From the NCBI RefSeq assembly GCF_902497855.1, contig NZ_CABVHU010000006.1, positions 270,124 through 334,123 of the forward strand: a stretch of 64,000 bases of DNA. The letters run 5' to 3'. The DNA comes from Pseudomonas fluorescens (GTDB lineage: Bacteria > Pseudomonadota > Gammaproteobacteria > Pseudomonadales > Pseudomonadaceae). Positions 35,637 to 44,147 of this stretch are shown piece by piece (position 1 is the stretch's first letter; every line of letters starts with the position of its first letter). The position numbers and the translations under genes were made by a program. The notes below the pieces were generated by a model. That model worked only from the letters and a program-made list of their open reading frames with translations. It had not been told where the DNA came from and searched no databases.

Positions 35637-36563
35637 TTAACGCTTTTCCTCCGACAGGCTTTCCCGGGTGACTGGGCTGCCATAAAGCGTATCAACCAGG
35701 TGCAACCAGTCGAAAGGCTCGATGCTGGGGTAGTCAAGATCGGCATCAACCATGGCATCCACCAGACCCCGTTGGACGGTGACAATCGCTCGGCTCATCG
35801 TTGGTGCCACGCCGACGTCGTTCGAGGTTTTCGCCACTTCTTTCATTTCTTCGGAGCGGCGGCGACCATGTTCAGCCACGCGGCTGATCAAGTAGTGCGG
35901 GAATGCGTCGTCCCAGCCCATTTGCGGGAAACTTTGGTGCAACGACGCGAGCACCTCGCGTTCTGCCTGGTACTGTCGTGCGGTGCTCAGGCACTCAGTT
36001 GTCAGCGCTTCAAGGCCCTTGATCATGATGCTGCGACACATCTTGATCGCCGAAGCGACGCCGACCTCATCGGCCACCCGGCGTACGTTCATGCCCAGTT
36101 CACCGAGCTGTTCAGCCACCAGCCTGGCAGCTGCTCCGCCGAGCAAAATGGGTGTTTTCAAGCGTTGGGGCGGCACCGGGGCCATTACGGCAGCATCGAT
36201 ATAGCCGATGCCATGGCTCTGCATGGCGGCGAACGCTGCCCGCTTGGTGGACGGGGCGACCGAATTGATATCGATGAACAGTTGCTCGGGTCTCATCAGC
36301 ACTGCCGCGGCCTGAGCCACAGCCAATGCCTCATCGGCGGTCACAGCTGAAATGACCCAGCCTGCGAGCGCAATGGCTTGGGCGAAACTGTCGCATAGCT
36401 GCACGCCGCATTGATCGGCCTTGTCGTAGAGAGCCGCGCGAGTGCCGGGGTTTTCTTGCAGTCGATCATAGGCGTAAACGGTCACACCCGAGGCTGCAAG
36501 ATCCTCGCCGAAAATGGCTCCAGCCTCGCCGAAGCCGATCAACGCTAAGGTTTTCATGCTCAT
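35637..36563 (-). CDS. NAD(P)-binding dehydrogenase with DUF1932-type C-terminus
   Basis: 308 residues. N-terminal Rossmann motif 'LALIGFGEAGAIFGEDLAASG', then a 6-phosphogluconate/3-hydroxyisobutyrate dehydrogenase-like core ('FIDINSVAPSTKRA', 'YIDAAVMAPVPP', and Lys in 'ASAIKMCRSIMIKG'). The C-terminal domain is of the DUF1932 kind. Its ATG (36563) overlaps the galD stop, so it is coupled to galD. No step of the known galBCD route needs such an enzyme. It may reduce or oxidise a side product or a pathway semialdehyde; function unknown. Confidence 0.82.
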   Translation of the reverse strand: MSMKTLALIGFGEAGAIFGEDLAASGVTVYAYDRLQENPGTRAALYDKADQCGVQLCDSFAQAIALAGWVISAVTADEALAVAQAAAVLMRPEQLFIDINSVAPSTKRAAFAAMQSHGIGYIDAAVMAPVPPQRLKTPILLGGAAARLVAEQLGELGMNVRRVADEVGVASAIKMCRSIMIKGLEALTTECLSTARQYQAEREVLASLHQSFPQMGWDDAFPHYLISRVAEHGRRRSEEMKEVAKTSNDVGVAPTMSRAIVTVQRGLVDAMVDADLDYPSIEPFDWLHLVDTLYGSPVTRESLSEEKR

Positions 36564-37648
36564 TGAGTCACCTCGTTCTGCCAGACACTCTGGGGTATAC
36601 ACACGTTACCGTCGAACAGCAGCCGGGCCGTGCGCAGCAGACCGCAACCGGCTAACTCACCGTTTTGCATGTGCAGTTCGACGGTAAACTCGCCCGTCGG
36701 ATGTTCTACCGAGAGCTGTACTCGTGCACTTGGCTGCACTTGGGTCAGTCCATCGGTGACAGAGCCCGGAACCTGGCAGGCGGACGCTACACTCACGGCA
36801 CCAAATACCCCGATTGACGTGTGGCAGCGATGGGGGATGAAGGTACGACTGCAAATCGCGCCCCCCTCACGGGGAGCTGCAATCAAGGACACTTTCGGTA
36901 CGCTGCGCTGGCTGACATCCCCCAGATTCATCAATGGCCCCGCCTCTAAGCGGATGGATTCGAGTACGGCTTTGAGTTCGCTGTCGGCGTCGAGTTGTTC
37001 GGCACTTTCGTAGCCGCTGCGGCCGACATCGGTGGCTCGAATCAAAATCACCGGCATGCCGTTATCAATGCAAGTCACGTCAATGCCGTCGAAACGGTCT
37101 GTGGGGTTGCCAGTTGGCAACAATGCGCCGCAGCTGGATCCGGCAATGTCTTCAAACTCGATAATCAGGGGGGCGCCGCTGCCGGGAACGCCATCGATGT
37201 TGGCTTCACCCGCGTAACTGACCGTACCGTCAGGGGTGGGGACATGGGCAATGGCAATCTGACCGGTGTTCTCCATGAAAATCCGCACTGAAGTGAGCGT
37301 TTCCTGGACGGTTACCAGTCCGCGTTCGATGGCGAACGGCCCCACACCCGCCAGGATGTTCCCGCAGTTCTGGCCATAATCGACTTGGGCCTGCTCGACC
37401 AGAACCTGCGCGAACAGGTAATCGACATCGGCGTCCGGCCGCTCCGAGCGGCGGATGATCGCGACCTTGCTGGTCAGCGAGTTCGCACCGCCGATACCAT
37501 CGATCTGTCGAGCATCGGGCGATCCCATGACGGCCAACAATACCCGGTCACGCAACGCCCCTTCGACGGGCAGGTCTGGCGCAAGAAAGTACGCGCCTTT
37601 GGAGGTGCCACCGCGCATCATCAGGCACGGAATACGAGTCTGGCTCAT
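36560..37648 (-). CDS. galD: 4-oxalomesaconate tautomerase
   Basis: 362 residues of the PrpF/DUF453 isomerase family. The start 'MSQTRIPCLMMRGGTSKGAYF' and 'QIDGIGGANSLTSKVAII' are the family signatures, and the middle 'GQNCGNILAGVGPFAI' carries the catalytic Cys region. GalD of Pseudomonas interconverts tautomers of 4-oxalomesaconate for GalB. It is 4 bases from galC upstream and overlaps the dehydrogenase downstream. A truncated second copy lies at 57972. Confidence 0.9.
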   Translation of the reverse strand: MSQTRIPCLMMRGGTSKGAYFLAPDLPVEGALRDRVLLAVMGSPDARQIDGIGGANSLTSKVAIIRRSERPDADVDYLFAQVLVEQAQVDYGQNCGNILAGVGPFAIERGLVTVQETLTSVRIFMENTGQIAIAHVPTPDGTVSYAGEANIDGVPGSGAPLIIEFEDIAGSSCGALLPTGNPTDRFDGIDVTCIDNGMPVILIRATDVGRSGYESAEQLDADSELKAVLESIRLEAGPLMNLGDVSQRSVPKVSLIAAPREGGAICSRTFIPHRCHTSIGVFGAVSVASACQVPGSVTDGLTQVQPSARVQLSVEHPTGEFTVELHMQNGELAGCGLLRTARLLFDGNVCIPQSVWQNEVTQ

Positions 37649-37652
37649 GGGG

Positions 37653-38369
37653 TCATCCTTGCAGGTCGCTGAGGCTGTCGTAATAGGTCAGGCCCCGGTC
37701 GGCGAGTTTCTGACGCATCTCATAGATATCCAGACCCAATTCGCCGGCTGCCAGGCGCACACGTTTCTGCTCTTCGAGTCGAGCGCGTTGGCGGCTGGCT
37801 TCAAATACGTCGGGCAACTCTTCGCAGCGGACAATCACCACGCCGTCATCGTCAGCCACTACCACGTCACCGGGCTCGACCCATTGGCCGGCGCAGATGA
37901 TCGGTACGTTGACCGAACCCAGGGTTTCCTTGACCGTGCCTTGGGCATGAACCGCCCGTGACCATACCTTGAAGCCCATGTCCCGCAGCGTTCGAGTATC
38001 ACGCACACCTGCATCGATGATCAGGGCGCGTACCCCTCGGGCCATCAACGAGGTGGCGAGCAAGTCGCCGAAGTAGCCATCAGTGCAGGGCGAAGATGTC
38101 GCGACCACTAGAATGTCGTCGGGTTGGCATTGTTCGACGGCTACGTGGAACATCCAGTTGTCGCCCGGCGCGACCAACACGGTCACTGCCGTTCCGCTGA
38201 TGCTCTGGTTCTGCTGGATCGGGCGAATGGCAGAGTCCAACAGACCTTTGCGGCCCTGGGCTTCATGCACGGTCGCGACACCGAAGCGATCCAGTTCGTC
38301 GATCAGCGCCGTATCGGCTCGGGGAATGTTGCGCACGACAATGCCGGTTTTTCCGATCAGTGTGCTCAT
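37653..38369 (-). CDS. galC: 4-carboxy-4-hydroxy-2-oxoadipate aldolase
   Basis: 238 residues, RraA-like HMG/CHA aldolase. '[18 protein letters not shown]' and '[19 protein letters not shown]' contain the Arg-Asp of the active site, and '[11 protein letters not shown]' the metal-binding Asp. It splits 4-carboxy-4-hydroxy-2-oxoadipate to pyruvate and oxaloacetate, the last step of gallate and protocatechuate 4,5-cleavage. It overlaps galB by ATGA (38366-38369). The second, N-terminally clipped copy at 57286 is closely similar. Confidence 0.92.
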   Translation of the reverse strand: MSTLIGKTGIVVRNIPRADTALIDELDRFGVATVHEAQGRKGLLDSAIRPIQQNQSISGTAVTVLVAPGDNWMFHVAVEQCQPDDILVVATSSPCTDGYFGDLLATSLMARGVRALIIDAGVRDTRTLRDMGFKVWSRAVHAQGTVKETLGSVNVPIICAGQWVEPGDVVVADDDGVVIVRCEELPDVFEASRQRARLEEQKRVRLAAGELGLDIYEMRQKLADRGLTYYDSLSDLQG

Positions 38370-39100
38370 GCCAGGTTCTCCGTCACCCGTGGGAAGATGC
38401 TCTGGTAGCCCTCGGCGTAAACAATGTTGCGGGTGGAGGCGATACCCACATTGCGCTTAGCCTGCACGCCGCGTTGCAGGGCGACGCGTGTGTAGTATTC
38501 CCAGAGATGCTCCTGGCCTGCCATGCACTGGATGGAGGCATATTTCTTGTCCCAGACGTCGGTGATATCCAGCAGGACATCCGGGCGCCACTCACACTGC
38601 TCAGGCTGATGGGGTTCGAAGCAGTACACCGGCGGGGCACCAACAATTTTTTCGCCAGGCTTGTAACCTTCTGCCTGGGCGATGATGCGCGCTTCTTGAG
38701 CCAGGTTCATCGCTAGCGGATGGTCGTAGTTGTATGGGTCTTTCATCGAGTGACTGAGGACGAACTCCGGTTGCACGCGACGAAACACATCGGCCAAACG
38801 AAACAGCGTTTCTTTGTCGGCGCGCATCGGGTAGTCGCCGATGTCGAAGAATTCCACGCTCGCGCCAAGGATCTCCGCTGCGGCTTCGGCCTCGCTGCGG
38901 CGTGCGGTTTTGACCTTGTCTTCAGACATCTCGCCTTTGCGCCAGAGCTTGGCCGACTCACCTCTTTCTCCATAGGAAAGGCATACGATGTGAACGGCGT
39001 GACCTTGTTGGGCATGCAGGGCGATGGCGCCACCTGCGCGCCAGACGAAATCGGCAGAGTGGGCGCTGACGACCAGTGCGGTTTTTTTTGTATTGATCAT
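38366..39100 (-). CDS. galB: 4-oxalomesaconate hydratase, PIG-L type
   Basis: 244 residues of the LmbE/PIG-L metal-dependent family. 'ALVVSAHSADFVWRAGG' is the first metal/active-site block, 'LSYGERGESAKLW' and 'RSEAEAAAEILGA' are family-typical, and 'HPLAMNLAQEA' supplies a later His. GalB hydrates 4-oxalomesaconate to the substrate of GalC. The ATG at 39100 is chosen because the family start 'MINTKKTALVVSAHSADF' begins there; the frame stays open upstream but without resemblance. First gene of the leftward operon, divergent from a double-HTH LysR gene. Confidence 0.9.
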   Translation of the reverse strand: MINTKKTALVVSAHSADFVWRAGGAIALHAQQGHAVHIVCLSYGERGESAKLWRKGEMSEDKVKTARRSEAEAAAEILGASVEFFDIGDYPMRADKETLFRLADVFRRVQPEFVLSHSMKDPYNYDHPLAMNLAQEARIIAQAEGYKPGEKIVGAPPVYCFEPHQPEQCEWRPDVLLDITDVWDKKYASIQCMAGQEHLWEYYTRVALQRGVQAKRNVGIASTRNIVYAEGYQSIFPRVTENLA

Positions 39101-39257
39101 TGGAAGGCTCTTTTTTTGCGGCTGTTTGATGGAGCCCACCTTCGCACTTAGGTCCTGTGGCGAATAATGCGTTCGGCTGCAAGAGGTATGCGTTTTACTT
39201 ATCGTTATGAGTTCTGCATGCTGTACGGCCGCTTCCTCGATAACTCGGTAGGTGCAC

Positions 39258-40481
39258 ATGCACAGTCTTAAACTGCCCAATCTCATGCAGATTCGGGCGT
39301 TCCTTCGTGTCGTCGAATACGGCAGTGTATCCAAGGCATCCGCCGTGCTTTTCCGTGCTCAGCCCGCCGTGACGCGCGCCATCCTTGCCTTAGAAAAACG
39401 CCTTGGGGTCTCGCTGTTTGAGCGCAACGTCAATGGTATGCGTCTGACCGATTACGGTGCTGGTGTGGTTCCCAGGGCTCGTCGTGCCCTGGAGGAATTG
39501 CTGGCCGTACCGTCCCTACTTGGTCAGGTGCCGCGTGATGCCGCCGAGCCGCTTTACCTTCTCCAGACCCGGCGCCTGGAGGTGTTCGCGAAACTCTGTG
39601 AAACCCATCATATGCAAACCGCGGCGAGTGCCCTTGGGGTGTCCCAGCCGGCGATCAGTGCCGCGATCAAAGTGCTTGAGCAGAGTAGCGGTTGCTGCTT
39701 GTTTGAACGCACGCCCCACGGCTTACTGCCGACCCGCTCGTGCTTGGCGATATTGCTGCGGGTGCGCCGAGCGCTGAATGAGCTTCGCCACATCGACGCA
39801 GACATCGCTGCATTAGGTGGCTCTCTTCAAGGTACCGTGCACGTGGGGGCCTTGCCTTTAGGGCGCACGGGAATATTGCCCGAGGCCATCGTGCGCCTGA
39901 CCCAGGAACACCCCCACCTACAGATCGTCACCAATGAAAGCCCGTTTGACTTGTTGGCCAGTGAACTGCGCGCTGGCGATGTGGATTTTATCCTCGGCGC
40001 TCTACGCCCGTCGGCCTACGCCAGCGACCTGCATAGCGAGGCGTTGCTGCAGGAAGAAATGGTGATCCTGGTACGCCGCGACCACCCTTGGCTGAAGCGG
40101 ACGCCAGTCTATGAAGACTTGAGTGCCGCCCGCTGGATCCTGCCCCGCGCCGGTTCCCCGGCGCGACAACTGCTGGACGCGTTTTTCGCCCACATCGGCA
40201 TCGCCGCACCCAGCTCTGTGATTGAAACGGGCGACCTGGCGATTTTGCGCGGTGTGTTGCTGCGCTCAGACATGCTTGCCGCCGTTTCGGCACATCAGCT
40301 GGAACACGAAATGGCCAGCGGTGATCTGGTGCGACTGCCGCTTTCCCTTCGCCACACCACGCGGCCGATTGGCCTGATCTCCAGAGCGGGGGCGCTTCAA
40401 TCACCAGCCGCGCAGGCGTTGATGGACAAGATTCGGGAGGTGGTAGGGGATACGGCCATGAGAGTTGCAGAGTCGACCTGA
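39258..40481 (+). CDS. galR: LysR-type regulator with two helix-turn-helix domains (GalR-like)
   Basis: 407 residues, about 100 longer than normal LysR proteins because the DNA-binding domain is doubled. The first is 'GSVSKASAVLFRAQPAVTRAI' (about 22-42), the second 'HHMQTAASALGVSQPAISAA' (about 117-136), each with its own wing ('LFERNVNGMRLTDYG'; 'LFERTPHGLLPTR'). The effector domain follows ('GTVHVGALPLGRTGILPEAI'). It is divergent from galB with 157 bp between and is the likely activator of the gal/PDC operon. The ATG at 39258 follows 'GGTAGGTGCAC'. A paralogue with the same architecture is at 55618. Confidence 0.88.
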   Translation: MHSLKLPNLMQIRAFLRVVEYGSVSKASAVLFRAQPAVTRAILALEKRLGVSLFERNVNGMRLTDYGAGVVPRARRALEELLAVPSLLGQVPRDAAEPLYLLQTRRLEVFAKLCETHHMQTAASALGVSQPAISAAIKVLEQSSGCCLFERTPHGLLPTRSCLAILLRVRRALNELRHIDADIAALGGSLQGTVHVGALPLGRTGILPEAIVRLTQEHPHLQIVTNESPFDLLASELRAGDVDFILGALRPSAYASDLHSEALLQEEMVILVRRDHPWLKRTPVYEDLSAARWILPRAGSPARQLLDAFFAHIGIAAPSSVIETGDLAILRGVLLRSDMLAAVSAHQLEHEMASGDLVRLPLSLRHTTRPIGLISRAGALQSPAAQALMDKIREVVGDTAMRVAEST

Positions 40482-40615
40482 CGCAGGTTTGACCCCGGCG
40501 TCGTCCCACCATTCGTCAGCAAGATGCCTTGCCCCTTCTTGACAGCCAAGCTGCCTGGGGAAATACTCGCCTCAATATTCATATAGATGACTAGATAACA
40601 AGGTGAATAAAGTCA

Positions 40616-41347
40616 ATGAATTCTCTCTCCAGTGATGTTCGCCTGCCACTTTACCAGCGCCTGCGTGACCACTTGGCTGAACAGATCGCCAACAATCGCT
40701 GGCGCCCGGGGGAGGCCATTCCCACCGAAGCCGCGCTTTCAGCGGAATACCAACTGTCCACCGGCACTGTGCGCAAAGCGGTCGACGCGTTGGTCAGTGA
40801 GGGCATTCTGGAGCGTCAGCAAGGTCGAGGCACTTTCATTCGCCGGCCTCAGTTTCAATCTTCGCTGTTCCGTTTCTTCCGTTTTCAAACCGCTGCCGGC
40901 GAACGCCAGGTACCGGAAAGTCGCATATTGTCGATCGAGCCAGTGGCCGCGCCGTCGGCGGTGGCCCAGGTTTTAGGACTGCCTGTCGACGCGCCGGTTA
41001 TTCGCATTGTCCGAGTACGTCTGCTTGATGTTCAGCCGGTGCTCGCCGAAGAAATCTGGCTGCCGCGCAGCCGATTTCAGCGGCTGCTGGAGATCGACCT
41101 GAGTCGGAAAGGGCCGCTGCTTTATCCAATCTATGAAGAAGTCTGCGGTCAGGTCGTCGCCTCTGCCGAAGAAACGCTCACCGCCGAATCGGTGAGTGAC
41201 GTGCATGCACGCTTGCTGCAAGTCCCGACCAACAGCCCGGTGGTGGTGATAGAGCGTCTGGCGCGCGATTACGCCGGAACGCCGCTGGAGTGGCGTCGCT
41301 CTCGCGGACATGCCGAGCACTTCCGCTACAGCGTGGATATTCGCTAA
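40616..41347 (+). CDS. GntR-family regulator, HutC/UTRA type
   Basis: 243 residues. N-terminal winged helix ('LYQRLRDHLAEQIANNRWRPGEAIPTEAALSAEYQLSTGTVRKAV', split here by spaces in function only: winged-helix residues about 12-78), then a UTRA effector domain ('VIRIVRVRLLDVQPVLAEEIWLP', 'PVVVIERLARDYAG'). It precedes an MFS carrier and an amidohydrolase on the same strand and probably represses them. Upstream, 'ATAGATGACTAGATAAC' (about 40584-40600) is A/T-rich and partly symmetric, a possible operator, unproven. Confidence 0.9.
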   Translation: MNSLSSDVRLPLYQRLRDHLAEQIANNRWRPGEAIPTEAALSAEYQLSTGTVRKAVDALVSEGILERQQGRGTFIRRPQFQSSLFRFFRFQTAAGERQVPESRILSIEPVAAPSAVAQVLGLPVDAPVIRIVRVRLLDVQPVLAEEIWLPRSRFQRLLEIDLSRKGPLLYPIYEEVCGQVVASAEETLTAESVSDVHARLLQVPTNSPVVVIERLARDYAGTPLEWRRSRGHAEHFRYSVDIR

Positions 41348-41487
41348 CTCCATGCCTGGGTAGCGGATCACTCAGCGACGACTCTGTCGCCGCTGGTTTC
41401 GTTGTTTTGATTGCTATGACTGGCTGGCCTGGTAGCGGCGCGGTTCGCTCTCGGCTGCCTCATGTTCCACTTATAAGGATAAGAATC

Positions 41488-42777
41488 ATGTTCAGCTGGT
41501 ATCGCCAAGTCACTCCTCGGGAGCGCAAAACGTTTTGGGCCTGCTTCGGCGGATGGTCGCTCGATGCACTGGAAGTGCAAATGTTCGGACTGGCGATTCC
41601 GGCGTTGATCGCCGCTTTCGCCTTGACCAAGGGTGATGCGGGGCTGATCAGCGGTGTCACCCTGGTCACTTCGGCCATTGGCGGCTGGGTAGGGGGGACG
41701 TTGTCCGACCGGTACGGTCGGGTGCGCACGCTTCAGTGGATGATTTTGTGGTTCTCCGTCTTCACCTTTCTTTCAGCGTTTGTGGCGGGCTTCAACCAGC
41801 TCTTGATCGTGAAGGCGCTCCAGGGTTTCGGCATCGGGGGCGAGTGGGCTGCCGGTGCGGTACTGATGGCCGAAACCATCAATCCTAAATATCGCGGCAA
41901 GGTGATGGGCACCGTGCAAAGCGCCTGGGCCGTGGGTTGGGGGCTGGCCGTAGGGGTGTTTACGCTGATTTATTCCTTTGTGCCGCAGGACATGGCCTGG
42001 CGCGTGATGTTCCTGGTCGGATTACTGCCATCGTTCCTGATCATCTGGGTGCGTCGCAATGTTGAAGAACCCGACAGCTTCCAGCGGTTGCAAAAAGAAA
42101 AAGCCATCCCGCAAAGTTTCTTCAAATCCTTGTCTGGTATCTTCCGTCCCGAGCTGATCCGCGTGACGCTGTTCGGCGGTCTGTTGGGTCTGGGTGCGCA
42201 CGGTGGATACCACGCGGTGATGACCTGGCTGCCGACATTCCTCAAGACTGAGCGCAACCTGTCCGTGCTGAACTCTGGCGGATACCTGGCGGTCATCATC
42301 TTTGCCTTCTGGTGCGGCTGCGTGGTCAGCGGTTTTCTGATCGATCGTATTGGCCGTCGCAAAAACATCGTGCTCTTTGCGCTGTGCTGTGTCGTCACCG
42401 TGCAGTGCTATGTGTTCCTGCCGCTGACCAATACCCAGATGCTGTTCCTGGGGTTCCCGCTCGGCTTCTTCGCGGCCGGCATTCCGGCGAGCCTCGGGGC
42501 GCTGTTCAACGAACTGTACCCGGCGGACGTGCGCGGCGCCGGTGTCGGATTCTGCTACAACTTTGGCCGGGTGCTCTCTGCTGTGTTCCCGTTCCTGGTG
42601 GGCCACATGAGCGACTCCATGTCCTTGGGTTCGGCGATTGGTATCGACGCCGGGATTGCCTATGGCGTGGCGGTGATCGCGGCACTTTGCCTGCCGGAAA
42701 CCCGTGGACGTAGCCTCGAAGCCTCGAATGCATCGGTGCAAGCCACTCTCAACGGCAACGAGAGCGCCCGGGCCTGA
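41488..42777 (+). CDS. MFS transporter, carboxylate (ShiA/JEN-like) type
   Basis: 429 residues. The start 'WYRQVTPRERKTFWACFGGWSLDALEVQMFG' is typical of sialate/shikimate and aromatic acid porters, with MFS signature 'GTLSDRYGRVRTLQ' and 'FGIGGEWAAGAVLMAET', and 'ELYPADVRGAGVGFCYNFGR' near the end. The ATG at 41488 follows 'ATAAGGATAAGAATC'. It lies between the GntR regulator and an amidohydrolase and is the presumed importer of that enzyme's substrate. Confidence 0.9.
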   Translation: MFSWYRQVTPRERKTFWACFGGWSLDALEVQMFGLAIPALIAAFALTKGDAGLISGVTLVTSAIGGWVGGTLSDRYGRVRTLQWMILWFSVFTFLSAFVAGFNQLLIVKALQGFGIGGEWAAGAVLMAETINPKYRGKVMGTVQSAWAVGWGLAVGVFTLIYSFVPQDMAWRVMFLVGLLPSFLIIWVRRNVEEPDSFQRLQKEKAIPQSFFKSLSGIFRPELIRVTLFGGLLGLGAHGGYHAVMTWLPTFLKTERNLSVLNSGGYLAVIIFAFWCGCVVSGFLIDRIGRRKNIVLFALCCVVTVQCYVFLPLTNTQMLFLGFPLGFFAAGIPASLGALFNELYPADVRGAGVGFCYNFGRVLSAVFPFLVGHMSDSMSLGSAIGIDAGIAYGVAVIAALCLPETRGRSLEASNASVQATLNGNESARA

Positions 42778-42796
42778 TGATCATTACCTTAGATAG

Positions 42797-43651
42797 ATGA
42801 AATTCATGTCTGATACCTGTTTTGTGCCGATCACCGGCATCGACTCCCATGCTCATGTGTTCAGCAGCGGGCTGAACCTGGCCGCTGCTCGGCGCTATAC
42901 TCCTGGCTACGACGCCACGCTTGAGCATTACCTCAAGCACCTGCAAACCCACGGCCTGAGTCATGGCGTGTTGGTGCAGCCGAGCTTTCTCGGCACCGAC
43001 AATAGCTACCTGTTGGCGGCACTGCGGCAGGCGCCGGAGCAGTTGCGAGGGGTCGTGGTGCTGGAGCGAGACGTCAGCCGCGTCATGTTGAACGACATGG
43101 CTCGACTGGGTGTGGTCGGCGTTCGCTTGAACCTGATGGGCAAAGCCTTGCCTGACTTTCGCGACGCTGCCTGGAAAGACTTCTTCTGCCACATCGCTGA
43201 ACTGGACTGGCATGTCGAGCTGCATCGTCACGTCGAGGATTTGCCGGCGCTGATTCGTCAACTGATCCCGTTCGACATCAAGCTCGTCATCGATCACTTC
43301 GGTCGTCCGGATGCGCGTTTGAGCCTGGATCAACCAGGCTTTCCCGAGATGCTGGAACTGGGACTAACCGGGCAGATCTGGATGAAGGTTTCCGGTATCT
43401 ATCGTCTGGCAGGTACGCCGCAACAGAACCTGGAATTCGCTCGGATGGCATTGCCACTGCTGGAGCAGAGCTTCGGCATTCGCCGTTTGGTGTGGGGCAG
43501 CGACTGGCCGCATACGCAACATGAAGAAAACGTCGGTTTCGGTACGGTGATCGATCAACTGGAAGCACTGGAATGCTCGACGGAGCTTATGCGTGCGCTG
43601 CTAGTGGACTCGCCTCAAGTGTTATTCGGGTTTGAAGAACCACGGCCGTAG
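42797..43651 (+). CDS. Amidohydrolase, cog3618/PDC lactonase-like
   Basis: 284 residues with 'GIDSHAHVFSSGLNLAAARRY' (HxH), 'YDATLEHYLKHLQTHGLSHGVLVQPSF', His in 'LVIDHFGRPDA' and Asp in 'LVWGSDWPHTQ'. It belongs to the same superfamily group as the LigI-like protein at 33747 but is only distantly similar, so it probably hydrolyses another lactone, perhaps a muconolactone-type or 4-sulfomuconolactone-like compound. The start is either the ATG at 42797 or that at 42806; the latter has the more usual N-terminus. It closes the GntR/MFS unit. Confidence 0.82.
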   Translation: MKFMSDTCFVPITGIDSHAHVFSSGLNLAAARRYTPGYDATLEHYLKHLQTHGLSHGVLVQPSFLGTDNSYLLAALRQAPEQLRGVVVLERDVSRVMLNDMARLGVVGVRLNLMGKALPDFRDAAWKDFFCHIAELDWHVELHRHVEDLPALIRQLIPFDIKLVIDHFGRPDARLSLDQPGFPEMLELGLTGQIWMKVSGIYRLAGTPQQNLEFARMALPLLEQSFGIRRLVWGSDWPHTQHEENVGFGTVIDQLEALECSTELMRALLVDSPQVLFGFEEPRP

Positions 43652-43735
43652 TCCTCGAGACTTTCGGGAAGTAAGGTGCTTTGGGTTCAGGGTGTGTAAA
43701 AACGCAGGCACCGTATTTCGCCAAGCGATCGGTCC

Positions 43736-44143
43736 AAATTCGACTTTGAGCCGTTGGGTAATGATCGCCTAGTCGTTGCAGTTCGTGCCGGCCATCCCTT
43801 GATTGAGTAACCATCCGCGTCGCTCGAAGAAATGGTTCTGCGGTGGCCTTGGCTACTTCAGCCGCTGGCTAGCCCAGGTAGAAAAGCATTTGATCGATGG
43901 TTGGCGGATGTAGATCTCTTACCACCTACCAACACCATCGAATGCTCGTCGATTTGGGCCATGTTGCAGTTGGTCCAACTGACTGATGCTGTCATGGTCC
44001 TCAGCGAAGCGGTCATTCATGATCATGTCCGTACGGGATTGGTGAAGGTGTTGGATGGCAATGTGATAGATGGCCTGGCTCCCTACGGAATCATTCTGCG
44101 CAAGGGTGCTCCGCGGAGTCGTGAGCTGCAGCATTTTTGGCAC
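43736..44143 (+). pseudogene. LysR regulator, C-terminal fragment with internal stop
   Basis: Reads 'FDFEPLGNDRLVVAVRAGHP', a stop (TAA at 43807-43809), then in the same frame 'PSASLEEMVLRWPWLLQPL' and 'LTDAVMVLSEAVIHDHVR' up to 'RSRELQHFWH'. This is the effector-domain end of a LysR protein without its DNA-binding half. It runs directly into a fragment of another LysR gene at 44148, so the two were joined by deletion. Not expected to be functional. Confidence 0.75.
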
Positions 44144-44147
44144 TGCG

